Shown here piece after piece: positions 57,209 through 64,000 of a stretch of DNA of 64,000 nt. Below the pieces are notes generated by a model that was not told where the DNA came from, searched no databases, and worked only from the letters and a program-made list of their open reading frames with translations. This stretch comes from Rhodococcoides fascians A44A. Its GTDB lineage: Bacteria; Actinomycetota; Actinomycetes; Mycobacteriales; Mycobacteriaceae. The position numbers and the translations under genes were made by a program. Position 1 is the first letter of the stretch. Each line of letters begins with the position of its first letter. The stretch is from the NCBI RefSeq assembly GCF_000760735.1, contig NZ_JMEX01000003.1, forward strand, positions 1-64,000, given 5' to 3'.

Positions 57209-58333
57209 CTACTGCTCCTTGCTGTCTGCCGCGCCCAGGCGACGAGTTTCGACGTCCGACGCCCCGTCGGTGCCGTCGAAGATGTGGATGTCCGACGCGT
57301 CGACCGACACGGTCACCGTCGCACCTTCGGTGATGTGACGTCCGCCCTTCGACAACGCGATGAGAGTAATTCCGCCGAGATCGACGGACACCTCGACGTC
57401 GCGTCCGAGACGTTCGGCGAGTACGACGGTGCCCTCGAAGTTCACCTTCCCCGGCTGCGTCGACGCCTGCGCGAGCACGTCGACGTCGCAGGGCCGAATG
57501 CCGATGCGCGCGTTGTCCCCTCTCGACAGCATTGCCGGAGCGGACACCTCGATGCTGCTTCCCAACACGCGCAGCGATCCGTCGTCGACGGTTGCGTCGT
57601 AGAGGTTGATCTCGGGCTGACCGAGGGCCTTGGCGACGAACGTGTCCGCCGGTGTACGCCAGATGTTCTCGGGAGTGTCCACCTGGACCACACGCCCCTC
57701 GCGGAGGATCGCGATGCGATCTCCCAGGGCGAGGGCTTCCTGATAATCGTGGGTGACGTAGACGGTGGTGGTCTTGGACATCTCACCCAACTGCCTCAGT
57801 TCGACGCGCATGGCCGCACGAAGCTTCGCATCGAGGTGCGAGAGGGGCTCGTCCAGCAGGTAGACGTCGGCCGGACGGACCAGCACGCGACCGAGCGCGA
57901 CACGCTGACGTTGACCGTTGGACAGCTCGCGCGGAAACCGCTTCAGCAGATGGTCGATACCGAGAGTCGTCGTCACGGACTTGATGCGTTCGGTCTGCTC
58001 GGCTTCGGTGTACTTGCCGGTGCGGCCGGACTTCAGCGGCGATGCCAGGTTCTCCGACACGGTCTTCTGCGGGTACAACGCGTAGCTCTCGAACGCCATC
58101 GCGACGTTGCGGTGGTACGGCTCCACAGCTGTCATGTCCGTGCCACCGATGTGGACGGCACCGTCGTCGACCTCGACCAGTCCTGCAATGGACTTGAGCG
58201 TCGTGGTCTTGCCCGCCCCGGACGGACCGAGGATGACGAAGAACTCGCCGTCCGCGATGTCGAGATCGAGTCCGTCGATTCCGATCTTCTTGCCGTACTT
58301 CTTGCTCAGTCCTTTGACTGCAAGCTGTGCCAT
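57209..58333 (-). CDS. ABC transporter ATP-binding protein (CUT1 type, second)
   Basis: A 374-residue ATPase with Walker A GPSGAGKT, signature LSNGQRQRV, Walker B YLLDEPLSHLD and YVTHDY switch. Its Q-loop is AFESYALYP with Glu82 in place of Gln, the same change as in its partner. Two unlike ATPases with two permeases suggest a heterodimeric motor, as in the GlpS/GlpT glycerol transporter of Rhizobium. TAGATG junctions link it to the permease and to the other ATPase gene. Confidence 0.88.
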   Translation of the reverse strand: MAQLAVKGLSKKYGKKIGIDGLDLDIADGEFFVILGPSGAGKTTTLKSIAGLVEVDDGAVHIGGTDMTAVEPYHRNVAMAFESYALYPQKTVSENLASPLKSGRTGKYTEAEQTERIKSVTTTLGIDHLLKRFPRELSNGQRQRVALGRVLVRPADVYLLDEPLSHLDAKLRAAMRVELRQLGEMSKTTTVYVTHDYQEALALGDRIAILREGRVVQVDTPENIWRTPADTFVAKALGQPEINLYDATVDDGSLRVLGSSIEVSAPAMLSRGDNARIGIRPCDVDVLAQASTQPGKVNFEGTVVLAERLGRDVEVSVDLGGITLIALSKGGRHITEGATVTVSVDASDIHIFDGTDGASDVETRRLGAADSKEQ

Positions 58334-59200
58334 CTAGGATTTCACCGCCCCGAACGAGAGACCGCGAACCAGGTAGCGCTGAATGGTGAGCGCCAGGATC
58401 AGCGGTGGGAGTGCTGCGATGACTGCTGCCGCCGCAGTGAGGTTGTAGTAGGCCTGTCCGCCACCGCCGAGGTACTTGGTGATCGCGACGGTGACCGTGC
58501 TGGCGTTGCTGTCGGACAGGATGAGCGGGAAGACGTAGTTGTTCCACGCGAAGATGAAGGCCAGCAATGCAGCTGCAGCGATGCCCGGACGCACCAACGG
58601 AAGAGCGACCATGACGAACGCCCGCGAGCGGGTGTACCCGTCGAGAAGCGCGGCCTGTTCCAGATCCTCCGGCAGATCCTGGAAGTAGGAGCGCAGGATC
58701 CACACGACGAGCGGCATGGTCACCAACTGCAGCACCCAGATCATGCCGACCTTGGTGTCGAACAACCCGATCTGGTTGTAGATGACGAACAGCGGCACGA
58801 TCACCATGAGCTCGGGCGCGAATCGGAACGAGAGCATCTGGAACATCAGATCGTTGCTGCCCTTGTACTGCCAGCGACCCGCCGCATAGGCGGCGGGGAT
58901 ACCGATGACGAGCGAGACGATGACCGCGCCGCCGCAGTTGATGAGGCTGGTGAGCAGAGACGACGTGAAATCGACGCTGGTGAGGTCGGTTCCGCGCTGG
59001 CTGAGCACGGTTCCGAAGTTCTCGAACGTCGGCGTGAAGGAGAAGTACGTGCTCGTCTGCTCGGCGTCGGACTTCAGCGCCAGTAACACCATCCACACGA
59101 TGGGGAACAGCGAGAACACGAACCACACCAGCAGTACGACGTCCGCGGCGACCGAGGCCGGGGTGAACCGGCGCTGCCCTGGAAGCAATTCCTTTGCCAT
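58334..59200 (-). CDS. ABC sugar permease (MalG type)
   Basis: A 288-residue membrane protein with about six helices. The EAA loop EDLEQAALLDGYTRSRAFV then PLVRPGI contacts the ATPases. It has the usual short cytoplasmic N-terminus. The stop is immediately followed by the start of the second ATPase gene, and four bases separate it from the other permease gene. Confidence 0.88.
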   Translation of the reverse strand: MAKELLPGQRRFTPASVAADVVLLVWFVFSLFPIVWMVLLALKSDAEQTSTYFSFTPTFENFGTVLSQRGTDLTSVDFTSSLLTSLINCGGAVIVSLVIGIPAAYAAGRWQYKGSNDLMFQMLSFRFAPELMVIVPLFVIYNQIGLFDTKVGMIWVLQLVTMPLVVWILRSYFQDLPEDLEQAALLDGYTRSRAFVMVALPLVRPGIAAAALLAFIFAWNNYVFPLILSDSNASTVTVAITKYLGGGGQAYYNLTAAAAVIAALPPLILALTIQRYLVRGLSFGAVKS

Positions 59201-59204
59201 GATG

Positions 59205-60152
59205 TCAGTTCTCCGCTCCAGCGGCGCGCCGCTGTGCTTTGCCGAGCACGCTCACGAGGAAGCGCGCGGTGATGAACACGAGGATCCACAGCAGGAACAT
59301 GTAGGTGCTGCCGCGGGAGTAGTCGAGGTTGATGATCGAGTCCTCGAACGCACCGATCTGCAACGAACGGGTCGCGACACCCGGCCCACCGGCCGTCAGA
59401 ACCCATGGCACGTCGAAGAACTTGAGGTTGTCCATGAAGCGGAAGATCACCGCGACGAGGATGTACGGCCACAGCATCGGCAACATGAGCCGGCGGAACA
59501 TGTAGAACCAGCTCGCGCCGTCGACCTCGGACGCTTCGAACGGTTCCTTCGGCAGGGAACGGATGCCGGCGAGAACGAGAATCGCGACGAACGGCGTGAA
59601 GATCCACAGGTCGACGAGGATCACCGAGAACAGCGCGTTCTGACTGCTCAACCAGTCGAACGTGTTGCCCAGTCCCAGAACGTGATTCAGCACACCGAAC
59701 TGCGGGTTGAACATCAGCTTCCACACCACCGCGGCGATCACCGGCGCGATCATCAGCGGAAGGATCAGCACCTTCTCGAAGATGCGGCCGACGATCGACG
59801 ACCGGTTGAGCAGCAGCGCGATGATCACGCCGATGACGGTCTCCACGATGGTCGCCACCACTGCGAACGTGCCCGTGACGCGCACGCTCGACCAGAACTG
59901 CGCGTCACCGAGAACGCTGGCGTAGTTGGCGAAGCCGACGAACACCGGGTTCGGGTTCACGGCAGCGTAGTTGAGGAACGAGTACCACGCGCCGACGAAG
60001 AACGGGTACAGAATTCCGACGACGATCAGGACGGCGGGAACCGACAACAGATACGGACGCAGCCGACGACGCCACCGCGGCACCTCGGGCTTGGCCGTGG
60101 AACCCGGAACAGGCGCGCCCGTCGAACGCGAAGGCTCAGTGCGCGTGGCCAT
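59205..60152 (-). CDS. ABC sugar permease (MalF type)
   Basis: A 315-residue membrane protein with a basic N-terminal tail and about six helices starting at YLLSVPAVLIVVGILYPF. The EAA loop is PKEPFEASEVDGASWFYMF then LPMLWPY. It pairs with the MalG-type partner to form the membrane pore for the imported polyol. It follows the binding-protein gene by 24 bp. Confidence 0.88.
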   Translation of the reverse strand: MATRTEPSRSTGAPVPGSTAKPEVPRWRRRLRPYLLSVPAVLIVVGILYPFFVGAWYSFLNYAAVNPNPVFVGFANYASVLGDAQFWSSVRVTGTFAVVATIVETVIGVIIALLLNRSSIVGRIFEKVLILPLMIAPVIAAVVWKLMFNPQFGVLNHVLGLGNTFDWLSSQNALFSVILVDLWIFTPFVAILVLAGIRSLPKEPFEASEVDGASWFYMFRRLMLPMLWPYILVAVIFRFMDNLKFFDVPWVLTAGGPGVATRSLQIGAFEDSIINLDYSRGSTYMFLLWILVFITARFLVSVLGKAQRRAAGAEN

Positions 60153-60176
60153 GACGTACCTCTTTCTGAAAAGTCA

Positions 60177-61583
60177 TCACAGGTTCACCTTCGAGGTGTT
60201 GGTTTTCGCCAGTCCGTCGAGCCGGGACTGAGCGTCGTCGCCGCCGTAGATGTCCTGGAGTGCCGACGCCCAGTTCTGCGTGGTGTCGAAGAACTTCTTC
60301 TGCGGAGTGAACTGGATCTTCGACTGGTCGATCACGGTCTCGAACGTCTCGAGATAACCCGCTTGGTCGGCGACCTGGTCCTTGAAGACACCGTCGAACA
60401 CGGACTTGCGGACCGGGTCGGCGTAGATCCCGCCCTGAACAGCTTTCGACATCGCTTCCTTGCCCGTGGCCCACTGCATGAACAGCCAGGCTGCGTGCTT
60501 GTTCTTCGACATCGAGTTCATCGCCAGCGACCACGTCCACAGGTTCGTGGCGTAGCTGCCGTCGGGACCTGCAGGACCGGGGTACCACCCGATGTTGCCT
60601 GCCTGTGCCGACGCACCCGGCTTGTTCTTCGGGTAGGTCGCACTGTCGGCGTCGAACACCATCATGGCTTTGCCATCACCGAGATCACCGGTGGCGTTGG
60701 GGTAGTCGTAGGACGTCCACGACGTCGGTCCGGCCTTGTGCTGCATCTCGATCCACTTCTCGGTGAACGCAACTGCCTTCTCCGAGTTCATCCGGGCCTG
60801 CAACTCGCCGTTCTCGAAGACGTAGTCCTGCGCACCTTCACGCGTGAACTGGGTCATGAAGCCGGGGTGAATCGTCGCCCACGACTTGGACCCGCGAGTC
60901 GCGATTCCGTAGCGGTTCTGCGAACGATCGGTGAGGTCGATGGCCAGCTGCACGAAGTTGTCGAAGGTGTCCGGCAGCGTGATGCCGTTGTCGTCGAAGA
61001 ACTTCTTGTTGTACGCAACGACGTTGTTCTCGAATCCCCACGGCAGCGCCCACTGACCACCGGTACCGAGCGGTGAGCCCTGCTCGAAATCCCAGCTGGT
61101 CGACGTGCGCAGACCCTCGTAGATGTCCTCGAAGTCGTACTCGGCGCTGGTGGCCGAACTGTTCTGCAACCAGGGGTTCAAGTCCTCGAGCCATCCGGGC
61201 GGGCCGTACTGCCAGATGAAGTACGCCCCCAGCATGAAGACGTCGTGTTTGCCGGTACCGCCGGCAAGTTCGGTGTTGAGCTTGGTGAAGTAGTCCGCCT
61301 CGGGCACCAGGTCCGCATTGACGGTGATGCCGGTCAGCTGTTCGAACTCGGCGAGCAGCGGTTGGAACGACTGCTGGTACGGATGCGGGGTCTGCAGGAT
61401 GTTGAGGGTCGTACCCTCCACGGCCTTCCAATCGAACGACCCGCTCACTTCGCCGGCGCCGTTGACGGCGTTCACGCCACCTCCGACTCCGCAGGACGAC
61501 AGAATCGGCACCGACGCTGCGGCGACGCCTGCCAGCCCCATCGCGCGGAGCATGTCCCGCCTCGAGAATTGACGATAAGTCAT
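60177..61583 (-). CDS. extracellular solute-binding lipoprotein, Tat-exported
   Basis: A 468-residue binding protein of the CUT1 transporter. The N-terminus carries a twin-arginine signal (FSRRDMLRAMG) followed by a lipobox ILSSC, so it is probably a Tat-secreted lipoprotein on the outer face of the membrane. The rest has the periplasmic-binding fold (NILQTPHPYQQSFQPLLAEF). By context the ligand is erythritol or a threitol. It lies between the dehydrogenase gene (35 bp away) and the permease genes. Confidence 0.87.
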   Translation of the reverse strand: MTYRQFSRRDMLRAMGLAGVAAASVPILSSCGVGGGVNAVNGAGEVSGSFDWKAVEGTTLNILQTPHPYQQSFQPLLAEFEQLTGITVNADLVPEADYFTKLNTELAGGTGKHDVFMLGAYFIWQYGPPGWLEDLNPWLQNSSATSAEYDFEDIYEGLRTSTSWDFEQGSPLGTGGQWALPWGFENNVVAYNKKFFDDNGITLPDTFDNFVQLAIDLTDRSQNRYGIATRGSKSWATIHPGFMTQFTREGAQDYVFENGELQARMNSEKAVAFTEKWIEMQHKAGPTSWTSYDYPNATGDLGDGKAMMVFDADSATYPKNKPGASAQAGNIGWYPGPAGPDGSYATNLWTWSLAMNSMSKNKHAAWLFMQWATGKEAMSKAVQGGIYADPVRKSVFDGVFKDQVADQAGYLETFETVIDQSKIQFTPQKKFFDTTQNWASALQDIYGGDDAQSRLDGLAKTNTSKVNL

Positions 61584-61618
61584 GGGTAAGTCTCCAAAGT
61601 GCTTCGTGCAGGAGCGAA

Positions 61619-62710
61619 TCAGGACGGAATCAGCGAAACCTTGACCGACTCTGCGCCGCTTCCGACGAGGTCGAGACCCTTCTGGAAGTCAGCGAGGGGT
61701 AGTTGATGGGTGCAGATCTTGTCCATCGGCAAGACACCGGACTCGATCATGCGGATGGCTGCGGGCCAGCAGTACGGGCCGAGATGCGCGCCGAGAACGT
61801 CGAGTTCCTTGTCGTCGGAGATGATCGACCAGTCGACCGTGACATCGCTTCCGAAGACGCCGTATTCGACGTACGTGCCGAGCTTGCGAAGCAGGTTGAG
61901 TCCCTGCGGAACGGCAGTGGGATGTCCTGTCCCTTCGAGGTAGACGTCGGCGCCGTATCCGTCGGTGAGGTCCTTGACGATCTTCTCGGCATCCTCGTTG
62001 CGGATGTCGACGACGATGTCGGCGCCGCATTCCTTCGCGAGCGCCAGCTTCTCCGGCTGCATGTCGAGCGCGATGACATGCGCGGGGTTCTTCGCCCGTG
62101 CGCCGGCGATCATACCCAGGCCGATGGGGCCGCATCCTGCGACGACGACGACGTCGTCGAATGTGATCCCTGCCCGCTCGACGGCGTGCAGCGAGCAGGA
62201 CAGGGGCTCGGTGAATGCTGCGTGCGCGGCGGGGATGTCCTTGGACACTTTGTGCACCAATGCTTCTGCGGGGTACACCATGTAGCTGGCCATTGCGCCG
62301 GGGGTGCGACGCTTGAATCCGTACAGGTCGTGCGGCGCGCACATGTGGTACTGGCCGCGCAGGCAGAAGCGACACTTCCAGCACGGCACGATCTGCTCCG
62401 ACACCACACGGTCACCGACCGAGACGTTCCACCTGGCCGACGCCTCGTCGTCGATCACAACGATTTCACCCACGAATTCGTGACCGGGAATGACGTCGGT
62501 CTCGGCCCAGGCGGGTCGGTTCTCGTCGCCCCAGAACTTCGCTGCGCCGTGGTAGCACTTGAGGTCGCTTGCGCAGATCCCGACCGCCTCGACGCGAACC
62601 AGGGCTTCGCCGGGCCCGGGTACCGGTACCGGCACTTCCTCGAGCCGGTAGTCCTCCGGGCCGTGGCAGACCACAGCCTGCATCTTCTCCGGGATTGTCG
62701 TGTCCGGCAT
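61619..62710 (-). CDS. eltD: EltD-like erythritol/L-threitol dehydrogenase
   Basis: A 363-residue zinc MDR enzyme. Catalytic zinc ligands are Cys46, His77 and Glu78; structural zinc cysteines are 110, 113, 116 and 124; NAD is held by VVAGCGPIGLGMI. It strongly resembles the M. smegmatis enzyme EltD, which oxidises erythritol and L-threitol to L-erythrulose, including the insert KCYHGAAKFWGDENRPAWAE. Its position first in the transporter/kinase operon supports this. Sorbitol or other polyol activity is still possible. Confidence 0.8.
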   Translation of the reverse strand: MPDTTIPEKMQAVVCHGPEDYRLEEVPVPVPGPGEALVRVEAVGICASDLKCYHGAAKFWGDENRPAWAETDVIPGHEFVGEIVVIDDEASARWNVSVGDRVVSEQIVPCWKCRFCLRGQYHMCAPHDLYGFKRRTPGAMASYMVYPAEALVHKVSKDIPAAHAAFTEPLSCSLHAVERAGITFDDVVVVAGCGPIGLGMIAGARAKNPAHVIALDMQPEKLALAKECGADIVVDIRNEDAEKIVKDLTDGYGADVYLEGTGHPTAVPQGLNLLRKLGTYVEYGVFGSDVTVDWSIISDDKELDVLGAHLGPYCWPAAIRMIESGVLPMDKICTHQLPLADFQKGLDLVGSGAESVKVSLIPS

Positions 62711-62811
62711 CTATGACTCCTCGTTCAGCAGTTTCGTGTCCGCGCGGTCGTCGCGGGTGAGGCGAGACATTGCCTGTCGGCGATGTGTTGGCGCTCACAT
62801 TAACGAACAGG

Positions 62812-62868
62812 TATACATATGTCCAGAACGAATGTTCAGCAATTCAAACTCCGTGCACATATGTTCAG
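62812..62868. promoter_or_regulatory. repeated operator boxes between eltD and the SorC regulator gene
   Basis: ACATATGTCCAG (62815-62826) and ACATATGTTCAG (62857-62868) are near-identical, 42 bp apart (four helical turns), and a third shorter box ATGTTCAG lies at 62832-62839. They overlap a candidate plus-strand promoter (TTGGCG at 62788-62793, 18 bp, TATACA at 62812-62817) and a minus-strand pair (TGAACA at 62833-62838, TATACC at 62810-62815). This suits looping or cooperative binding by a tetrameric SorC-family protein. Inference from position and spacing. Confidence 0.55.
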
Positions 62869-62884
62869 TGGGATACTTCCGACC

Positions 62885-63916
62885 ATGGCGATCACAGGAT
62901 CTGCGAGCGAGAACCCCCTGTCGGGCCAATCGGCCGACGGGAGCCACTTCGCGCCGACCTTGCTCTACACGGCGGCCAAGCTCTACTACGACGAGGACGC
63001 CACTCAGGCCGAGGTCGCCGCCAAACTCGGAACCAGCCGAGCGACGGTCAGCAGACTTCTCTCCGAGGCGAGGCGTCAGGGAATCGTTCGTATCGAGGTC
63101 GTGCCACCGAGCAACTACTCGCAGGACGATCTGGCGGACAGCGTTGCGTCCGCCCTCGGCCTCGAGTACGTCTACCTGTCGGCACCCCTGCCCCCGGCCA
63201 CGCCGTCGAAACCGACGGTCGATCTCATGGGTCGCTACCTCGCTCCCGCAGTGTCCAAGGCACTCGCCGCGGTCGGGCTCGTCCCCGGCGACATCCTGTT
63301 GGTCTCCTCCGGCAGAACCGTGTACGAAGTGGCTCAGTTCGACCTGGACAGAATCCCGGGAATCCTGGTGGCTCCGACCGTCGGCGGCAACGACCAGCCC
63401 GAGGAGTGGTACCAGACGAACGAGATCACCAGACTGATCTCCAACAAACTCGGCGGACGAGCCAACTACCTGTTCGCACCCGCGCTTCCCGGTGCCGATC
63501 TGTACTCGATCATCCACTCGGACCCCGCAATTCAACGCGTGCTCGAACTCTGGCCCCAGGCCCGGTGCATCCTGATGGGCGTCGGGGCACCTCCCCTCCT
63601 GCGCTCCGACATACCCCGCTTCGTCCCGACCGACTCCGCATCACTGCGAGACTCTGTCGGCGACGTGTGCTCACGCTTCTACGACCGGGACGGAAACTCT
63701 GTCGAGTTCCCCGGCTCCGATCGTCTGATCGCGGTGGAACTGGATGCACTGCAGAAGATTCCGGTCGGTATCGCGGTGGCAGTCGGGTCGGACAAAGTGG
63801 TGCCGATCGTCAGCGGCGCGCGAGCGCACTTCTTCAATCGACTCGTCACGGACCCGGCGACCGCACAGGACATCCTGTCCCACATCACGACACTCGACGA
63901 GGAAGACACGGCATGA
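62885..63916 (+). CDS. SorC/DeoR-family sugar-responsive transcriptional regulator
   Basis: A 343-residue regulator. The N-terminal helix-turn-helix (about 38-60, ATQAEVAAKLGTSRATVSRLL) is joined to a SorC sugar-binding domain (LVSSGRTVYEVAQF, GVGAPPLLRSD). EryD, which governs erythritol genes in Brucella, is of the same family. ATG 62885 is preferred over ATG 62819 because the longer form would place coding sequence across the operator repeats. Its stop overlaps the next gene's start by 4 bp. Confidence 0.85.
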   Translation: MAITGSASENPLSGQSADGSHFAPTLLYTAAKLYYDEDATQAEVAAKLGTSRATVSRLLSEARRQGIVRIEVVPPSNYSQDDLADSVASALGLEYVYLSAPLPPATPSKPTVDLMGRYLAPAVSKALAAVGLVPGDILLVSSGRTVYEVAQFDLDRIPGILVAPTVGGNDQPEEWYQTNEITRLISNKLGGRANYLFAPALPGADLYSIIHSDPAIQRVLELWPQARCILMGVGAPPLLRSDIPRFVPTDSASLRDSVGDVCSRFYDRDGNSVEFPGSDRLIAVELDALQKIPVGIAVAVGSDKVVPIVSGARAHFFNRLVTDPATAQDILSHITTLDEEDTA

Positions 63917-64000
63917 CACCTACGATCGACCGATCCACGACTCCGAGCCTCGACGGCAAACGCGTGCTGATCACGGGCGCAAGTCGCGGCATCGGCGCCG
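63913..64000 (+). CDS. short-chain dehydrogenase/reductase (5' part only)
   Basis: Only 29 complete codons are in the window. The N-terminal SDR cofactor motif RVLITGASRGIGA is clear. It is coupled to the SorC regulator gene (ATGA overlap). In M. smegmatis the D-threitol dehydrogenase DthD of the tetritol locus is an SDR, so this is a candidate for that role, but too little sequence is present to tell. Confidence 0.75.
   Translation, partial: MTPTIDRSTTPSLDGKRVLITGASRGIGA

Noticed and set aside
58905..61076. 723-codon open frame antisense to the transporter genes
   Set aside because: Shadow of permease and binding-protein genes; Arg/His-rich translation with no motif.
62819..62884. Upstream ATG 62819 as the start of the SorC regulator
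   Set aside because: It would make the operator repeats part of the coding region and add residues unlike the family's N-terminus.

Overview
The window is high-GC actinobacterial chromosome and most resembles Rhodococcus or a close Nocardiaceae relative. Three things point there: the gene order, the rRNA leader at the left edge, and the mycobacterial-type enzymes (Asp117-MurA, Rho with a long Arg/Asn/Gly-rich insert). No phage, insertion sequence or CRISPR array was seen. Start codons are often GTG, and operon genes are commonly joined by 4-bp ATGA/GTGA overlaps.

Region 1 (1-28.3 kb, mostly minus strand) is a conserved core. Read in the direction of transcription it is argS-lysA-hom-thrC-thrB, rho, rpmE, prfA, (SHOCT gene), prmC, a Sua5-type gene, (glyA), wecA, an Rv1303-like membrane gene, atpBEFHAGDC, a DUF2550 gene, a PduO-type adenosyltransferase gene on the opposite strand, murA, and then the promoter and leader of an rRNA operon whose 16S gene lies off the left edge. 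This matches the Mycobacterium tuberculosis Rv1292-Rv1315-rrs order as I remember it. Three insertions differ: a SHOCT gene, a glyA copy, and a MocR regulator/flavin-oxidase pair between murA and the rRNA promoter. The block supplies Thr/Lys biosynthesis, transcription and translation termination, cell-wall precursor synthesis and oxidative phosphorylation.

Region 2 (28.5-41.9 kb) is accessory and lineage-specific. It holds secreted DUF3105 and DUF305 proteins, a phosphoketolase, tRNA-Arg(CCG), a coiled-coil protein, a two-HTH MerR regulator divergent from an erythromycin-esterase-family gene, a CysQ phosphatase fused to an NTF2-like domain, a methyltransferase, PadR and MarR regulators with visible operator-like repeats, tRNA-Cys(GCA) with its terminator, and a truncated Hsp70-like ATPase. 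Several convergent neighbours overlap at their 3' ends.

Region 3 (41.8-47.3 kb, minus strand) is a compact valine/isobutyryl-CoA degradation operon: mmsA, isobutyryl-CoA dehydrogenase, 3-hydroxyisobutyryl-CoA hydrolase, mmsB and an enoyl-CoA hydratase.

Region 4 (47.3-53.6 kb) holds a SNF2 helicase-SWIM protein pair, a quinone-oxidoreductase-like enzyme, a secreted HNH-type protein and a shikimate-dehydrogenase-like protein of the HI0607 (SdhL) type.

Region 5 (53.8 kb to the right edge) is a probable tetritol (erythritol/threitol) uptake and catabolism locus. On the minus strand it encodes an EltD-like zinc dehydrogenase, a Tat-exported lipoprotein binding protein, two permeases, two different ABC ATPases, a fused DhaK-DhaL kinase and an RpiB-type isomerase. 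A divergent SorC-family regulator overlaps the start of a short-chain dehydrogenase cut by the window edge. The expected route is polyol import, oxidation to erythrulose, phosphorylation, and isomerisation to erythrose 4-phosphate.
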